Of a stretch of DNA of 22,730 nucleotides, positions 15,330-22,730 are shown one piece after another. The DNA comes from Gammaproteobacteria bacterium. Lineage in GTDB: Bacteria > Pseudomonadota > Gammaproteobacteria > Chromatiales > Sedimenticolaceae. The notes under the pieces were generated by a model. It was not told the DNA's origin and made no database searches. It saw nothing but the letters and a program-made list of their open reading frames with translations. How positions within the stretch are numbered: the first letter of the stretch is position 1; each line of letters starts with the position of its first letter. The translations under genes were made by a program, and so were the position numbers. The stretch covers positions 1 to 22,730 of the forward strand of contig JAGRHE010000026.1 in the NCBI GenBank assembly GCA_020445165.1, in the 5' to 3' direction.

Positions 15330-16595
15330 TCAATCGAACTGCCAGCTCCAGCTCACCTCGAGCTCGTGCTGGTCCATGGCCACGAAACCCTGTTGCGGCC
15401 CGGTCAGTGGGTTCGTGCCATCGATCTCCTCGCGCAGCGCGCGCGTGTAGGCGACGCTGATCTCGTTGCCCTGATCGATTCTGTACGTCATGCCCAAACT
15501 CGCGTGGGTGCGCACGGTGGCGGGCGCAAGCACATTGAACAATGCCTGGCCGTTGTCGAACAGCTGGTCGGCGTGACTCACGCCGGCACGTAGCGTGAGC
15601 CGTGGGCTGTACTGCCATTGCACCCCGAGCTTGATGATATCGATGTCGCGCCAGCCGAAACCCAGCCCGTCGTCAGCACCCAGGAACGTGGCCGGCGCCA
15701 GTGGTGCATTGTTCGGGTTATGCAGCGAGGCGACGTTGCTGTAGAAGATCCGCTGCCAGTCGGCGACCAGCGTGATGTCCGGAGTCGCCTTGAACGCCAG
15801 TCCCACCGTGATCGTCGGTGGTACGTCGAAATCGCCCTGCTCGGCGAACAGGCCCTCGTAGTCGTCGAACTCGGTCATGAACAGGCGCGACTGCGCCGAT
15901 GCGCCGACGCTCAACCGGTCACCGAACTGGCCCAGCCAGCCGATACGAACGCCATAACCCCAGGAATAGTCGTAGCCGTTGTTGCTGACCTTGGTCGCAG
16001 CCGTGGACAATGCCTGGAACGGCTCCAGGCCCTCGGCCTTGAAGCGTTGTACGGCGAGGATCGGCATGATGCCGACCGAATGATTCTCGCTCAGACGCTG
16101 CGCATAGCTCACGCCCATGAACAACTGCGCGAAATCGACCCCGGTGGGGGACGTGGCGATATTGCCGGGACTGTTGAACGCCTGCCAAACGGTGGAGTTG
16201 TACTCGGTATTCATGCCGCCGTTGGCACCGACCAGGATGCCGATGGTGCGGTTTTCGTCGAGCGGCTTGCTCCAGCCGAAATGCGGAATCAGGAACACGT
16301 CGTTGCGGCTGTTGTGGGTGCCGAGCGCGATCGGCCCCGGCGTCTCGGCGGTGAATCCGCGGTCCGGCGCGAACAGCGCCAGGCCGGCATCGATACGGTT
16401 GCCGACCTCGATCATCCCTGCCGGGTTCGTGGCACCGGCCATCGCATCCTGCGGCAGCGCGACACCGGCACCCGCCAGTCCCTTGTTGATGGTGCCGAAG
16501 CCGGTCGGCGAATAGCCGTTGGTCGCCGCCGCGGCAGAAACGAGCATGGCCAGCGATGCGCCGAGCACCGCGCGTGGGAATACTGCAGAAGTCAT
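15330..16595 (-). CDS. OmpP1/FadL family outer-membrane channel
   Basis: This 421-residue beta-barrel is predicted to move long-chain fatty acids or other hydrophobic molecules across the outer membrane. Residues 1-24 are a signal peptide, with cleavage around AAA-TNGYS. The mature N-terminus TNGYSPTGFGTINKGLAGAGVALPQDAMAGATNPAGM is the FadL-type plug and hatch region, including the conserved NPAG. Alternating amphipathic strands follow and the chain ends with an aromatic residue pattern, ELEVSWSWQFD, a C-terminal outer-membrane sorting strand. The length is normal for the family. No beta-oxidation genes are nearby, so the substrate is open; aromatic hydrocarbons are an alternative in this family. 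It has its own predicted promoter with an overlapping palindrome. Confidence 0.93.
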   Translation of the reverse strand: MTSAVFPRAVLGASLAMLVSAAAATNGYSPTGFGTINKGLAGAGVALPQDAMAGATNPAGMIEVGNRIDAGLALFAPDRGFTAETPGPIALGTHNSRNDVFLIPHFGWSKPLDENRTIGILVGANGGMNTEYNSTVWQAFNSPGNIATSPTGVDFAQLFMGVSYAQRLSENHSVGIMPILAVQRFKAEGLEPFQALSTAATKVSNNGYDYSWGYGVRIGWLGQFGDRLSVGASAQSRLFMTEFDDYEGLFAEQGDFDVPPTITVGLAFKATPDITLVADWQRIFYSNVASLHNPNNAPLAPATFLGADDGLGFGWRDIDIIKLGVQWQYSPRLTLRAGVSHADQLFDNGQALFNVLAPATVRTHASLGMTYRIDQGNEISVAYTRALREEIDGTNPLTGPQQGFVAMDQHELEVSWSWQFD

Positions 16596-16637
16596 CGAAA
16601 TGTCCCGTCGATCTGGTTGTTGTGTGAAAAGGGCGGG

Positions 16638-16666
16638 ATTCTACATGCGCTGCAGACACCTGTCCG
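16638..16666 (-). promoter_or_regulatory. Predicted sigma-70 promoter of the FadL-type gene
   Basis: On the minus strand, CGGACA (16666-16661, 4/6 to TTGACA) and TAGAAT (16643-16638, 5/6 to TATAAT) are separated by exactly 17 nt. The start codon is 42 bp downstream of the -10. A perfect palindrome covers the -35. Confidence 0.5.
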
Positions 16667-16672
16667 GACAGG
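16659..16672. promoter_or_regulatory. 14-bp perfect palindrome over the -35 of the FadL-type gene (putative operator)
   Basis: CCTGTCCGGACAGG is perfectly self-complementary and covers the predicted -35 hexamer. That position suits a repressor. The sequence does not fit PsrA (GAAAC-N4-GTTTC), and I do not recognise its regulator. Confidence 0.45.
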
Positions 16673-16713
16673 CGGGGCTCTGCCGGGCATTGTCGACCGC
16701 GGGTGCGCGGTGA

Positions 16714-18012
16714 CTACGGCAACATACGGGTCAGCAGGGTCATCGCATCGGCCGGTTCGGGCAGACGCATGCGCACCTCCCAACCACCGCCCGGTGCCTC
16801 CTGCAACTCGTTGCCATGCTTGTCCTGCATGTCGAGCACGCGGAAACGACGGTTACCGTGTGGCGAGATCTGCTCCAGCTCGTCACCCACCCGGATCTTG
16901 TTCTTGACTGCAAGGCTGGCCAACCCCGACTGGGGGTCGACGGCCGTCACCTCGGCGACGAATTGTGACCGGGTACTGCTGGACGACGCCTGCCGATAGC
17001 TCTGCATTTCCTCACTGGCATGGCGTTCAAAGAAACCGTCGGTATAGCCACGATTGGCCAGGTTCTCCAACTCGGCCAGCAAGGTCGGATCGAACGGCCG
17101 TCCGGCCACCGCATCATCGATCGCGCGCCGGTATACCTGCGTCGTGCGCGCGGTGTAGTAATGCGACTTGGTGCGGCCCTCGATCTTCAGGCAGTCGACA
17201 CCGATCTCGGTCAGGCGATGCACGTGCTCGACCGCGCGCAGGTCACGCGAGTTCATGATGTAGGTACCGTGCTCGTCCTCGAAGATCGGCATGAACTCAC
17301 CCGGGCGTTCACGTTCCTCGAGGTAGTACACCTCGTCCGCCTTCGGATGACGCTTGATCGATTCGACCGGGATCTCGGCCACCGCATCCAGGTCTTCGCG
17401 CGCGATCTTGTAGTCCCAGCGGCACGAGTTGGTGCAGGTACCCTGGTTGGCATCGCGGTGATTGAAGTAGCCCGACAACAGGCATCGGCCCGAATAGGCG
17501 ATGCACAAGGCACCGTGCACGAACACCTCGATCTCCATGTCCGGGCAGGCCTGGCGGATCTCGGCCACCTCGTCGAGCGACAGCTCGCGCGACAGGATCA
17601 CGCGTGTCAAGCCAACCGACTGCCAGAATTTCACACCGGCCGCGTTGACCGTGTTGGCCTGTACCGACAGGTGAATCGGCATCTCCGGCCAGCGTTCGCG
17701 CACCAACATGATCAACCCGGGATCGGCCATGATCAGTGCATCCGGCTGCATCGCGACGACCGGCGCGATGTCATCCAGGAATGTCTTCAACTTGGCACCG
17801 TGCGGCATCACGTTGGTCGCGACGAAAAACTGCCTGCCCTGCCGATGTGCCTCGGCAATCCCGGTGCGCAGATTTTCCTCGAGGAAATCATTGTTGCGCA
17901 CGCGCAGGCTGTAGCGCGGCATTCCGGCATACACGGCATCCGCGCCGTAAGCAAAGGCGTAGCGCATGTTGCGCAGCGTACCGGCCGGAGCGAGCAGTTC
18001 AGGGGTTTTCAT
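16714..18012 (-). CDS. trhP: Peptidase U32 family tRNA 5-hydroxyuridine synthesis protein TrhP (YegQ)
   Basis: This is a 432-residue protein of the U32 'collagenase-like' family. Known members of this subtype (E. coli YegQ/TrhP) are not peptidases. They are needed for prephenate-dependent 5-hydroxylation of uridine 34 in tRNA, the step before cmo5U/mcmo5U. The N-terminus KTPELLAPAGTLRNMRYAFAYGADAVYAG and the U32 signature EVFVHGALCIAYSGRCLLS (162-180) are present. Cys170, Cys177, Cys193 and Cys197 form the expected Fe-S ligand set. The C-terminal domain (about 350-432) is a small beta-barrel-like RNA-binding region. Start is ATG 18012, 34 bp after the DUF389 gene, and 118 bp precede the FadL-type gene. 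The length is close to E. coli YegQ, with no sign of damage. Confidence 0.94.
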   Translation of the reverse strand: MKTPELLAPAGTLRNMRYAFAYGADAVYAGMPRYSLRVRNNDFLEENLRTGIAEAHRQGRQFFVATNVMPHGAKLKTFLDDIAPVVAMQPDALIMADPGLIMLVRERWPEMPIHLSVQANTVNAAGVKFWQSVGLTRVILSRELSLDEVAEIRQACPDMEIEVFVHGALCIAYSGRCLLSGYFNHRDANQGTCTNSCRWDYKIAREDLDAVAEIPVESIKRHPKADEVYYLEERERPGEFMPIFEDEHGTYIMNSRDLRAVEHVHRLTEIGVDCLKIEGRTKSHYYTARTTQVYRRAIDDAVAGRPFDPTLLAELENLANRGYTDGFFERHASEEMQSYRQASSSSTRSQFVAEVTAVDPQSGLASLAVKNKIRVGDELEQISPHGNRRFRVLDMQDKHGNELQEAPGGGWEVRMRLPEPADAMTLLTRMLP

Positions 18013-18046
18013 TGCAATTGCGGCGAGTCACGTTCTGGGGCGCCGA

Positions 18047-19042
18047 TTATGACAGCATCCGGTGGCGGGCGATGACCACCACCAGCAGCACCAACAGCAG
18101 CCCGACCCAGAAAAGACCCGACAGCCAGGTCGACTGGCGCGCCTTGCTGCGCTGGTACCAGGTCCGTGGCTGCACGCCCTTGAGCATGAAAACGATCTTC
18201 GCGGCGACGATTACGCAGACGATGTTCACCGCCAGCAACAACAGGGCGCCGAGGGCCAGTTCCGGGTGCCCGGCACCCAGCAGCATGCCCGTGGTGGCCG
18301 TCGGTGGCAGCAGCGCGACCGCAACCATGACACCGACCAGGGTCGTCGACAGGCCGGTGGTCAGCGACAACACCGCCGCCGCCCCCGAGACCAGCGCCAA
18401 TGCCACGCCGTCCATTCCGACATCGGTGCGCGACAGGATCTCGCTGCTGGCGATCAGCACCTCGCCGCGGGCGATGTCCACCGGCCATACCACGCCGATC
18501 AGCAGCGCGGTGCAGAATGCCATCAGCAGGCCGGTCAGACCGGTGCGCAGGGATCGCCAGATCAACAGCCCATCGCCGAGTGTCGAAGCGAATGCGAGCC
18601 CGATGATCGGTCCCAGCAGCGGCGCGATGACCATTGCCCCGATGACCACGGCAACATTGTCTTCGATCAGGCCAATCGCCGCGACGATGGTCGACAACAG
18701 AACCAGCAACAGGAAGTTGCTGTCGGTCACCGCCCCCCGTTCGATCTGCGCGTACAACTCTTCTCGGGTTGCCTTGGCCGCCCCGTTCTCCTCGCCTGCC
18801 TCGCGTGGCAGGTAGGTGTCGACCGGAAGGACGACGATACGGTGCGTCTCCGAGCCACCAAAGATATTCTGCAGCGCATCCATCACCGGCTGCCGGTCGG
18901 CATCGCTGACCAGCATGCGGAACGAGCGCCGCCCGTCATCGGCCGGCGAGCCCCACCAGTAATCCGTAATTTCGTGCTGGTCGGCGATACCGGCAAGCGT
19001 GTCGGTATGGCCAGCGTCGGCGACGATCTCGATCAGGCGCAT
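18047..19042 (-). CDS. DUF389 (TIGR00341-type) integral membrane protein
   Basis: This 331-residue protein has a soluble N-terminal region (about 1-105; MRLIEIVADAGHTDTLAGIA start) of mixed alpha/beta type. About seven hydrophobic segments follow between residues 108 and 328, including VAVVIGAMVIAPLLGPIIGLAFA and VGVMVAVALLPPTATTGMLLGAG. Those two motifs, the IGAM-IAPL-GPI repeat and the ALLPPTA stretch, are the recognisable DUF389 core. The family's function is not established. The gene lies 70 bp after the SpoIIE-type phosphatase and 34 bp before trhP on the same strand, so a shared transcript is possible. The two neighbours do not suggest a common pathway. Confidence 0.93.
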   Translation of the reverse strand: MRLIEIVADAGHTDTLAGIADQHEITDYWWGSPADDGRRSFRMLVSDADRQPVMDALQNIFGGSETHRIVVLPVDTYLPREAGEENGAAKATREELYAQIERGAVTDSNFLLLVLLSTIVAAIGLIEDNVAVVIGAMVIAPLLGPIIGLAFASTLGDGLLIWRSLRTGLTGLLMAFCTALLIGVVWPVDIARGEVLIASSEILSRTDVGMDGVALALVSGAAAVLSLTTGLSTTLVGVMVAVALLPPTATTGMLLGAGHPELALGALLLLAVNIVCVIVAAKIVFMLKGVQPRTWYQRSKARQSTWLSGLFWVGLLLVLLVVVIARHRMLS

Positions 19043-19112
19043 CGACAGGCTTCCTGGCGCAAATGGATTGTGGACGGCGTGATTGTACTCCGACCAGGGA
19101 TGGCAGTTCGGT

Positions 19113-20579
19113 CTACGCGTTCGTACTCAATTCCGCTTTCGAAGGCGCGGGCGCGCGCGGCCGGGAAGCGAAGAGATCGTTTGCCAGCGTGCCGGCATGA
19201 ATCTCGAGCAGGGTCAGATCGTCATCGAGCGCGGCATCGCCCAGGAACCGGTCCAGGCTGTGCAATGCCGCGGCCAGCGGATCGACACTGCCGCGTGCGT
19301 CCATGAGTGCCATGGCCAGGCGGTCGCGACCGTACAATGCTCCACTCGCATCGTGGGCCTCGGTGATGCCATCGGTGTAGGCGTAGACCTTGTCATCAGG
19401 TTCCAGCAGCAGTTCCTGGAATTCGGGGTCGAAGTCCCGCGCCGCCAGCACGCCGAGGGCGAGGTTTCGCGATGGCAGTTGCTCTATCCGGCCTGACCCG
19501 CGTATCACCAGCAGGTCATCCAGGCCACCGTTCCAGATGCGCGCGCGACACCTCCCGCCGTCGAGCACAGTCACGTCGATGATCACCGCAGCCATGAACA
19601 TACTGTTCGGCAGTAGGCGATGCAGATTGGTGTTCAATTCGTCGATCAGTACTTCGAACGACAGGGCCTTGCGATTGATGGAGCCGAATGTCTGGGCTAC
19701 CGGGATGGCGGCAAGCGCCGCCGACAGCCCGTGCCCGGTTGCATCGCCGAGCAGTACCCGGATTCCACGTTGAGGCAGAGTGTCGAACAGGACCACGTCC
19801 CCGACGAAACCCTGCAGCGAGCGCTGTGACTGACGCACGCCGCAGGCACTGCAGTTGTGCGGCCTGACGATGCTCTCCATGACGTGTGCCGCAACGTTCT
19901 GCTCGTGCAGGATGACACTCTGCGCAGCGAGCAGTTCATCGTGCTCGCTGCGTACCCGGTCGAGCAGGTCCTGGTTGCGGCGGCCGAGGTCGAAGGCATT
20001 GACCAATTGCTCGTTGTAGCGCCGCGAGGCAGCCAGCAGCGTGGCATAGAAGACCAGCGACAGGACGGCGAGTCCAGGCATGGTCGGCGCCGCGAAGAAC
20101 GCGGCCCAGCAGGCGAAGCTGCCCAGCAACATCCCGGCGTACAGGGCGTACATGAGTCGCAGCGCAGACATCGTGCCCAACGCACCAGCCGTGACACCGG
20201 CCAGGACCACGCCAATGAACAGGGCGTCGGCGCGCGAATGAATGTCGGGCTGGGCGAAGGGCATCAGTCCCCAGGCCAACCCGGACAATCCGGCAGCGAA
20301 GGCATAAGCGATCAGCCAGGGGCGCAAGGCGCCCGCTTCGGGCCGTCGATCCTGGTACTGCTGATAAAGATAAAACCTGGCCGCGGTCAGCAGTGCATGC
20401 AGCAACAGCCAGAAATCGACCAGGCCCTCGTCGATTCCCAGCACGAGGGCGGTTATGCAGGCGACGACAAAGTTGGCGATCAGTGCGCTCTTGAGTTGAG
20501 CAAACAGCAGGTCAGCGTGCGCCTTGCGGAGCATCCGGCTTCGCTCGTCGGCCAAAGTCGCATTTACGCCCTGTGTCAT
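19113..20579 (-). CDS. Membrane-anchored SpoIIE/RsbU-type PP2C phosphatase
   Basis: This is a 488-residue signalling phosphatase. Residues about 31-185 contain six or so membrane helices resembling the MASE-type sensor modules of diguanylate cyclases. About 200-235 is a linking helix likely to form a coiled coil. The SpoIIE domain (about 240-462) has the acidic metal-binding motifs FVGDVVLFD (Asp261), LLGDATGHG (Asp279), YTDGITE (Asp403) and DDDLTLLEI (Asp453-454). Such proteins dephosphorylate anti-sigma-factor antagonists in partner-switching pathways. No STAS or anti-sigma kinase gene is adjacent, so the partner is unknown. Cys243 and Cys246 (HNCSACG) between the helix and the domain are unusual and could bind metal or sense redox. 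Start ATG 20579 has only a weak ribosome-binding site. Confidence 0.92.
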   Translation of the reverse strand: MTQGVNATLADERSRMLRKAHADLLFAQLKSALIANFVVACITALVLGIDEGLVDFWLLLHALLTAARFYLYQQYQDRRPEAGALRPWLIAYAFAAGLSGLAWGLMPFAQPDIHSRADALFIGVVLAGVTAGALGTMSALRLMYALYAGMLLGSFACWAAFFAAPTMPGLAVLSLVFYATLLAASRRYNEQLVNAFDLGRRNQDLLDRVRSEHDELLAAQSVILHEQNVAAHVMESIVRPHNCSACGVRQSQRSLQGFVGDVVLFDTLPQRGIRVLLGDATGHGLSAALAAIPVAQTFGSINRKALSFEVLIDELNTNLHRLLPNSMFMAAVIIDVTVLDGGRCRARIWNGGLDDLLVIRGSGRIEQLPSRNLALGVLAARDFDPEFQELLLEPDDKVYAYTDGITEAHDASGALYGRDRLAMALMDARGSVDPLAAALHSLDRFLGDAALDDDLTLLEIHAGTLANDLFASRPRAPAPSKAELSTNA

Positions 20580-20713
20580 TTCCTACCGCCGCAATCCCTG
20601 GGAGGGACCAGGATGCGCATTCCGGCGCTCAGCCAGGCATCCGATCACTGACACCTGGTCAGCGGCCAGACCGGCAGCGACTTGACCCCGTGCAGCAACA
20701 ATGGGCCAGGAAG

Positions 20714-20726
20714 AGAACCCGGTTCT
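20714..20726. repeat. 6-bp inverted repeat downstream of soeC
   Basis: AGAACC and GGTTCT flank a single C, 26 bp after the soeC stop. It might be part of a transcript end, but no T-run follows, so it is not a clear intrinsic terminator. The remaining spacer to the SpoIIE-type gene shows nothing else I can name. Confidence 0.3.
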
Positions 20727-20751
20727 GCCGCGGCAATTACTGGGCGCAGAA

Positions 20752-21744
20752 TCAGCCGACGGTCTGGTAGTACAGGTTCTGCGGGTGCTTGGCCTCGGCG
20801 AAGAAGTACCAGCGTTCGGCCATCAGCCCGAGATACTGGGCGACGAAGGCCAGCATCGGCAGGTAGGCCGATTCGAGTGCATTGGAAGCTGCCAGCAATG
20901 CCACCGGCACCAGGAACACCATCAGCACGAAGAACAGCCTGACGAATGCAACCATACCGGCGCTGGCGCCGTGAAAGAACTCGCGGGTGTTGAATGAACC
21001 GCCCATGAAACCCATCGACCTCTGCCGGATCTGCGTGTGTCGAACACCGATCGCAGTGCGCAGGGTGGACTTGTGCTTGATACGGCCGTTGCGATAGATC
21101 GAGAACCCCCGCGACACGGCCGCCAGTGCCGTGAAGATGACCGCCCAGGTACCGAAGAACGCAACCAGCTCGACGCCGCTCCAGGCCGAGAAAGCGGCTG
21201 CCAGGGTGAAGCCCGAGGCGAGACCGAACAGGATGAAATTGGCCACGGTCAGTGGGCTGTGCCATTCCTGCAGGAAGCGCAGGCTGGCATAGATCATCGC
21301 AGTCGACACGTACAGGATGACCGACAACAGCGCGCCGAGCACACCCAGCAGCAGGCTCGGGTCGACCGGAATCAATCCCTTGATCACGAACAGCGGCTGA
21401 GTGAATCCGAAGTAATGCGCGGCTCCGTACAGGACCACGACCAGCGTGAACACCGGCAGGAAGATCAGCTCTCGCGACAGCCATGAGGTACGCCACTGGC
21501 TCATTCCGCGCCATGCGCGGGTGAGGAAATAGCTGGGCTTGCCCAGGTGGAACACCGCGGCGACCAGGCCCATGACCAGCAGCGCGGTTGCCAGCAGGCT
21601 GCCCATGCCATAGAAGCTCACGTTGTCCTGCGGCGCCAGCAGGTTGGCCAGTGAATAGACCTGCCCCGTGACCAGCGCCATGAACAGGCCCTGCCCTGCA
21701 CCGATCAGGGTGGTCAGAAAGATTACCGAGAATGCTGGATGCAT
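20752..21744 (-). CDS. soeC: DmsC/NrfD-like membrane anchor subunit, probable sulfite dehydrogenase subunit SoeC
   Basis: This 330-residue protein has about eight membrane segments (for example FSVIFLTTLIGAGQGLFMALV at the N-terminus and LFFVLMVFLVPVALLAA near the C-terminus). The DmsC-type stretches are HPAFSVIFLTTL, HLGKP, RAWRGMSQWRTSWLSREL and EVAR-like WYFFAEAKHPQNLYYQ. It would anchor the iron-sulfur and molybdenum subunits to the inner face of the membrane and pass electrons to quinone. Start ATG 21744 has GGAG (21754-21751) 6 nt upstream; the frame stays open 16 codons further, into a repeat element, which is unlikely to be coding. It lies 123 bp after soeB. The soe assignment, over polysulfide or DMSO reductase, rests mainly on the partner SoeB. 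Confidence 0.85.
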   Translation of the reverse strand: MHPAFSVIFLTTLIGAGQGLFMALVTGQVYSLANLLAPQDNVSFYGMGSLLATALLVMGLVAAVFHLGKPSYFLTRAWRGMSQWRTSWLSRELIFLPVFTLVVVLYGAAHYFGFTQPLFVIKGLIPVDPSLLLGVLGALLSVILYVSTAMIYASLRFLQEWHSPLTVANFILFGLASGFTLAAAFSAWSGVELVAFFGTWAVIFTALAAVSRGFSIYRNGRIKHKSTLRTAIGVRHTQIRQRSMGFMGGSFNTREFFHGASAGMVAFVRLFFVLMVFLVPVALLAASNALESAYLPMLAFVAQYLGLMAERWYFFAEAKHPQNLYYQTVG

Positions 21745-21759
21745 TGTTGACTCCAATTT

Positions 21760-21853
21760 GTAGGGCAGGTTGCGCCTGCCGGTGTCGGGCACAGCCCGAC
21801 CTACGCCTGATGCAATATTCCTGGCCGCAGCTGTCGGGCAAAGCCCGACCTAC
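21760..21853. repeat. Cluster of three REP-like palindromic elements between soeB and soeC
   Basis: Two near-identical 22-bp units, 21783-21804 and 21832-21853, share TGTCGGGC and GCCCGACCTAC and differ at one loop base. Each folds into a 7-bp stem (GTCGGGC/GCCCGAC) with a 3-nt loop and ends in CTAC. A third unit at 21760-21780 begins GTAG and has a 6-bp stem (GGCAGG/CCTGCC) in the opposite orientation. GTAG...CTAC ends plus a GC-rich stem are the look of REP elements mobilised by RAYT transposases. Confidence 0.75.
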
Positions 21854-21867
21854 TAATTGCCATTCCG

Positions 21868-22590
21868 TTAGTAAGCCACGTCGTCGAGGGTCTCGCCCTC
21901 GGCCGCCGGCAGCGGTGCCTCTTTGCGCAACGGGTTGTCGGCGCGCTCCAGTTCGTCGTCGAAGATCTGGATACGGGTCTTGCGCCGCGGCAGGTAGTGG
22001 TTGGCCGGCTGCGTGCCCCACTCCGGCATCAACTGGTAACCACCGTTCTCGCGGATCGTCACCGATACCTCGGAATCCGGGTCGTGGACGTCGCCGAACA
22101 GACGCGCGTTGGTCGGACAGGCCAGCACGCAGGCCGGCTTGCGCTCGCGCTCGGGCAGTGACTCGTCGGTAATGCGGTCGATGCACAAGGTGCACTTCTT
22201 CATCACCTTCTGCATTTCGTCGAGCTCGCGCACACCATACGGACAGGCCCAGGAGCAGTACTTGCAGCCGATGCACTTGTCGTAGTCGACCAGCACCACG
22301 CCGTTGTCTTCGCGCTTGTACGACGCGCCAGTCGGACACACCGGCACGCAGGGCGGCTCCTCGCAGTGCAGGCAGCTCTTCGGGAAATGTACCGTCTCGG
22401 TGTTCGGGTACTCACCGACCTCGAACATCTGCACCCGGTTGAAGAAAGTACCGGTCGGATCGGCGTCGTACGGACGCTGATCGACCATCGTCCCGGCCCA
22501 TCCCGACGTGTTCCATTCCTTGCACGACGTCACACAGGCATGACAGCCCACGCAGACGTTCAGATCGATTACCAGTGCCAGTTGTGTCAT
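21868..22590 (-). CDS. soeB: Four-cluster 4Fe-4S subunit, probable sulfite dehydrogenase subunit SoeB
   Basis: This 240-residue cytoplasmic electron-transfer subunit carries sixteen cysteines in four 4Fe-4S sets: 13/16/19/23, 73/76/81/85, 106/109/112/116 and 133/136/154/158. It lacks a twin-arginine or Sec signal, so the complex faces the cytoplasm. That fits SoeABC of purple and related sulfur bacteria, which oxidises sulfite to sulfate and feeds electrons to quinone. CKEWNTSGWAGTM, ADPTGTFFNRVQ, FPKSCLHCEEPPCVPVCPTGASYKR and GDVHDPDSEVS match what I recall of SoeB. Other DmsB/PsrB-type subunits share the cluster pattern but not all of these. Start is ATG 22590. The molybdenum subunit gene soeA should lie to the right, beyond the window. 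Confidence 0.88.
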   Translation of the reverse strand: MTQLALVIDLNVCVGCHACVTSCKEWNTSGWAGTMVDQRPYDADPTGTFFNRVQMFEVGEYPNTETVHFPKSCLHCEEPPCVPVCPTGASYKREDNGVVLVDYDKCIGCKYCSWACPYGVRELDEMQKVMKKCTLCIDRITDESLPERERKPACVLACPTNARLFGDVHDPDSEVSVTIRENGGYQLMPEWGTQPANHYLPRRKTRIQIFDDELERADNPLRKEAPLPAAEGETLDDVAY

Positions 22591-22602
22591 TCGATTAGCT
22601 CT

Positions 22603-22712
22603 CTTTGGACGCAGAGGTCACAGAGGAGCGCAGAGGGCACAGAGTTTCCTACTCAAATGCATATCAATTCTCTGCGAACTCTGCGGACCTCCGCGCGCTC
22701 TGCGTCCCAAGG
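22603..22712. repeat. Imperfect long inverted repeat of CRCAGAG units upstream of soeB
   Basis: The left arm (about 22603-22644) is a chain of CGCAGAG/CACAGAG units about 9-10 nt apart. The right arm (about 22670-22712) is its imperfect reverse complement (CTCTGCG units, ending in GCGTCC). The 25-nt loop is AT-rich. It fills nearly the whole gap between soeB and the presumed soeA. Such CAGAG-unit hairpins are familiar interspersed repeats in environmental gammaproteobacteria. Confidence 0.7.
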
Positions 22713-22730
22713 TTCTGTTACTCAATGCCG

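Noticed and set aside
20645..22339. A long minus-strand open frame (564 codons) across soeB and soeC.
   Set aside because: It is out of frame with two clearly recognisable proteins on the same strand and its translation is Arg/Gly/Ala-rich with no motif, as expected from GC-rich third positions.

Overview
This is a GC-rich window from what looks like a sulfur-oxidising gammaproteobacterium of the Chromatiales type. The clues are xerD, dsbC, yajQ, fdxA, ycgN-like, yqcC-like and DUF3549 genes of gammaproteobacterial type, plus two subunits of a DmsBC-like complex that best fits the cytoplasmic sulfite dehydrogenase SoeABC. No tRNA, rRNA, insertion sequence or CRISPR array was seen.

Layout. 1-1258 (-): N-terminal part of a membrane-anchored GH17 beta-glucan enzyme that runs off the left edge. 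1390-6915 (-): one very large protein with two alpha/beta-hydrolase (lipase-like) domains, a caspase-like CHAT protease domain and a helical repeat tail. It is the least ordinary gene here and the best candidate for an undescribed effector. 7077-9655 (+): mutS, broken by a 2-bp duplication just after Walker B, followed by fdxA (9684-10007). 13078-10023 (-): a likely operon xerD, yajQ, dsbC and a PP2C (Stp-type) phosphatase. 13165-15301 (+): a YqcC-family gene, then a 310-bp non-coding stretch holding a cluster of DnaA-box-like sites beside a strongly AT-rich block, then a YcgN-family gene and a DUF3549 gene. 20579-15330 (-): SpoIIE-type phosphatase, DUF389 membrane protein, tRNA hydroxylation protein TrhP and a FadL-type outer-membrane channel. 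22590-20752 (-): soeB and soeC; soeA should lie just beyond the right edge.

How the genes fit together. Most units are housekeeping: mismatch repair, chromosome dimer resolution, periplasmic disulfide isomerisation, tRNA wobble modification. soeBC would pass electrons from sulfite oxidation to the quinone pool. Both gaps around soeB are filled with palindromic interspersed repeats. The points most worth a second look are the hydrolase-hydrolase-CHAT giant protein, the mutS frameshift, the DnaA-box/AT-rich intergenic region, and the palindrome overlapping the predicted fadL-type promoter.
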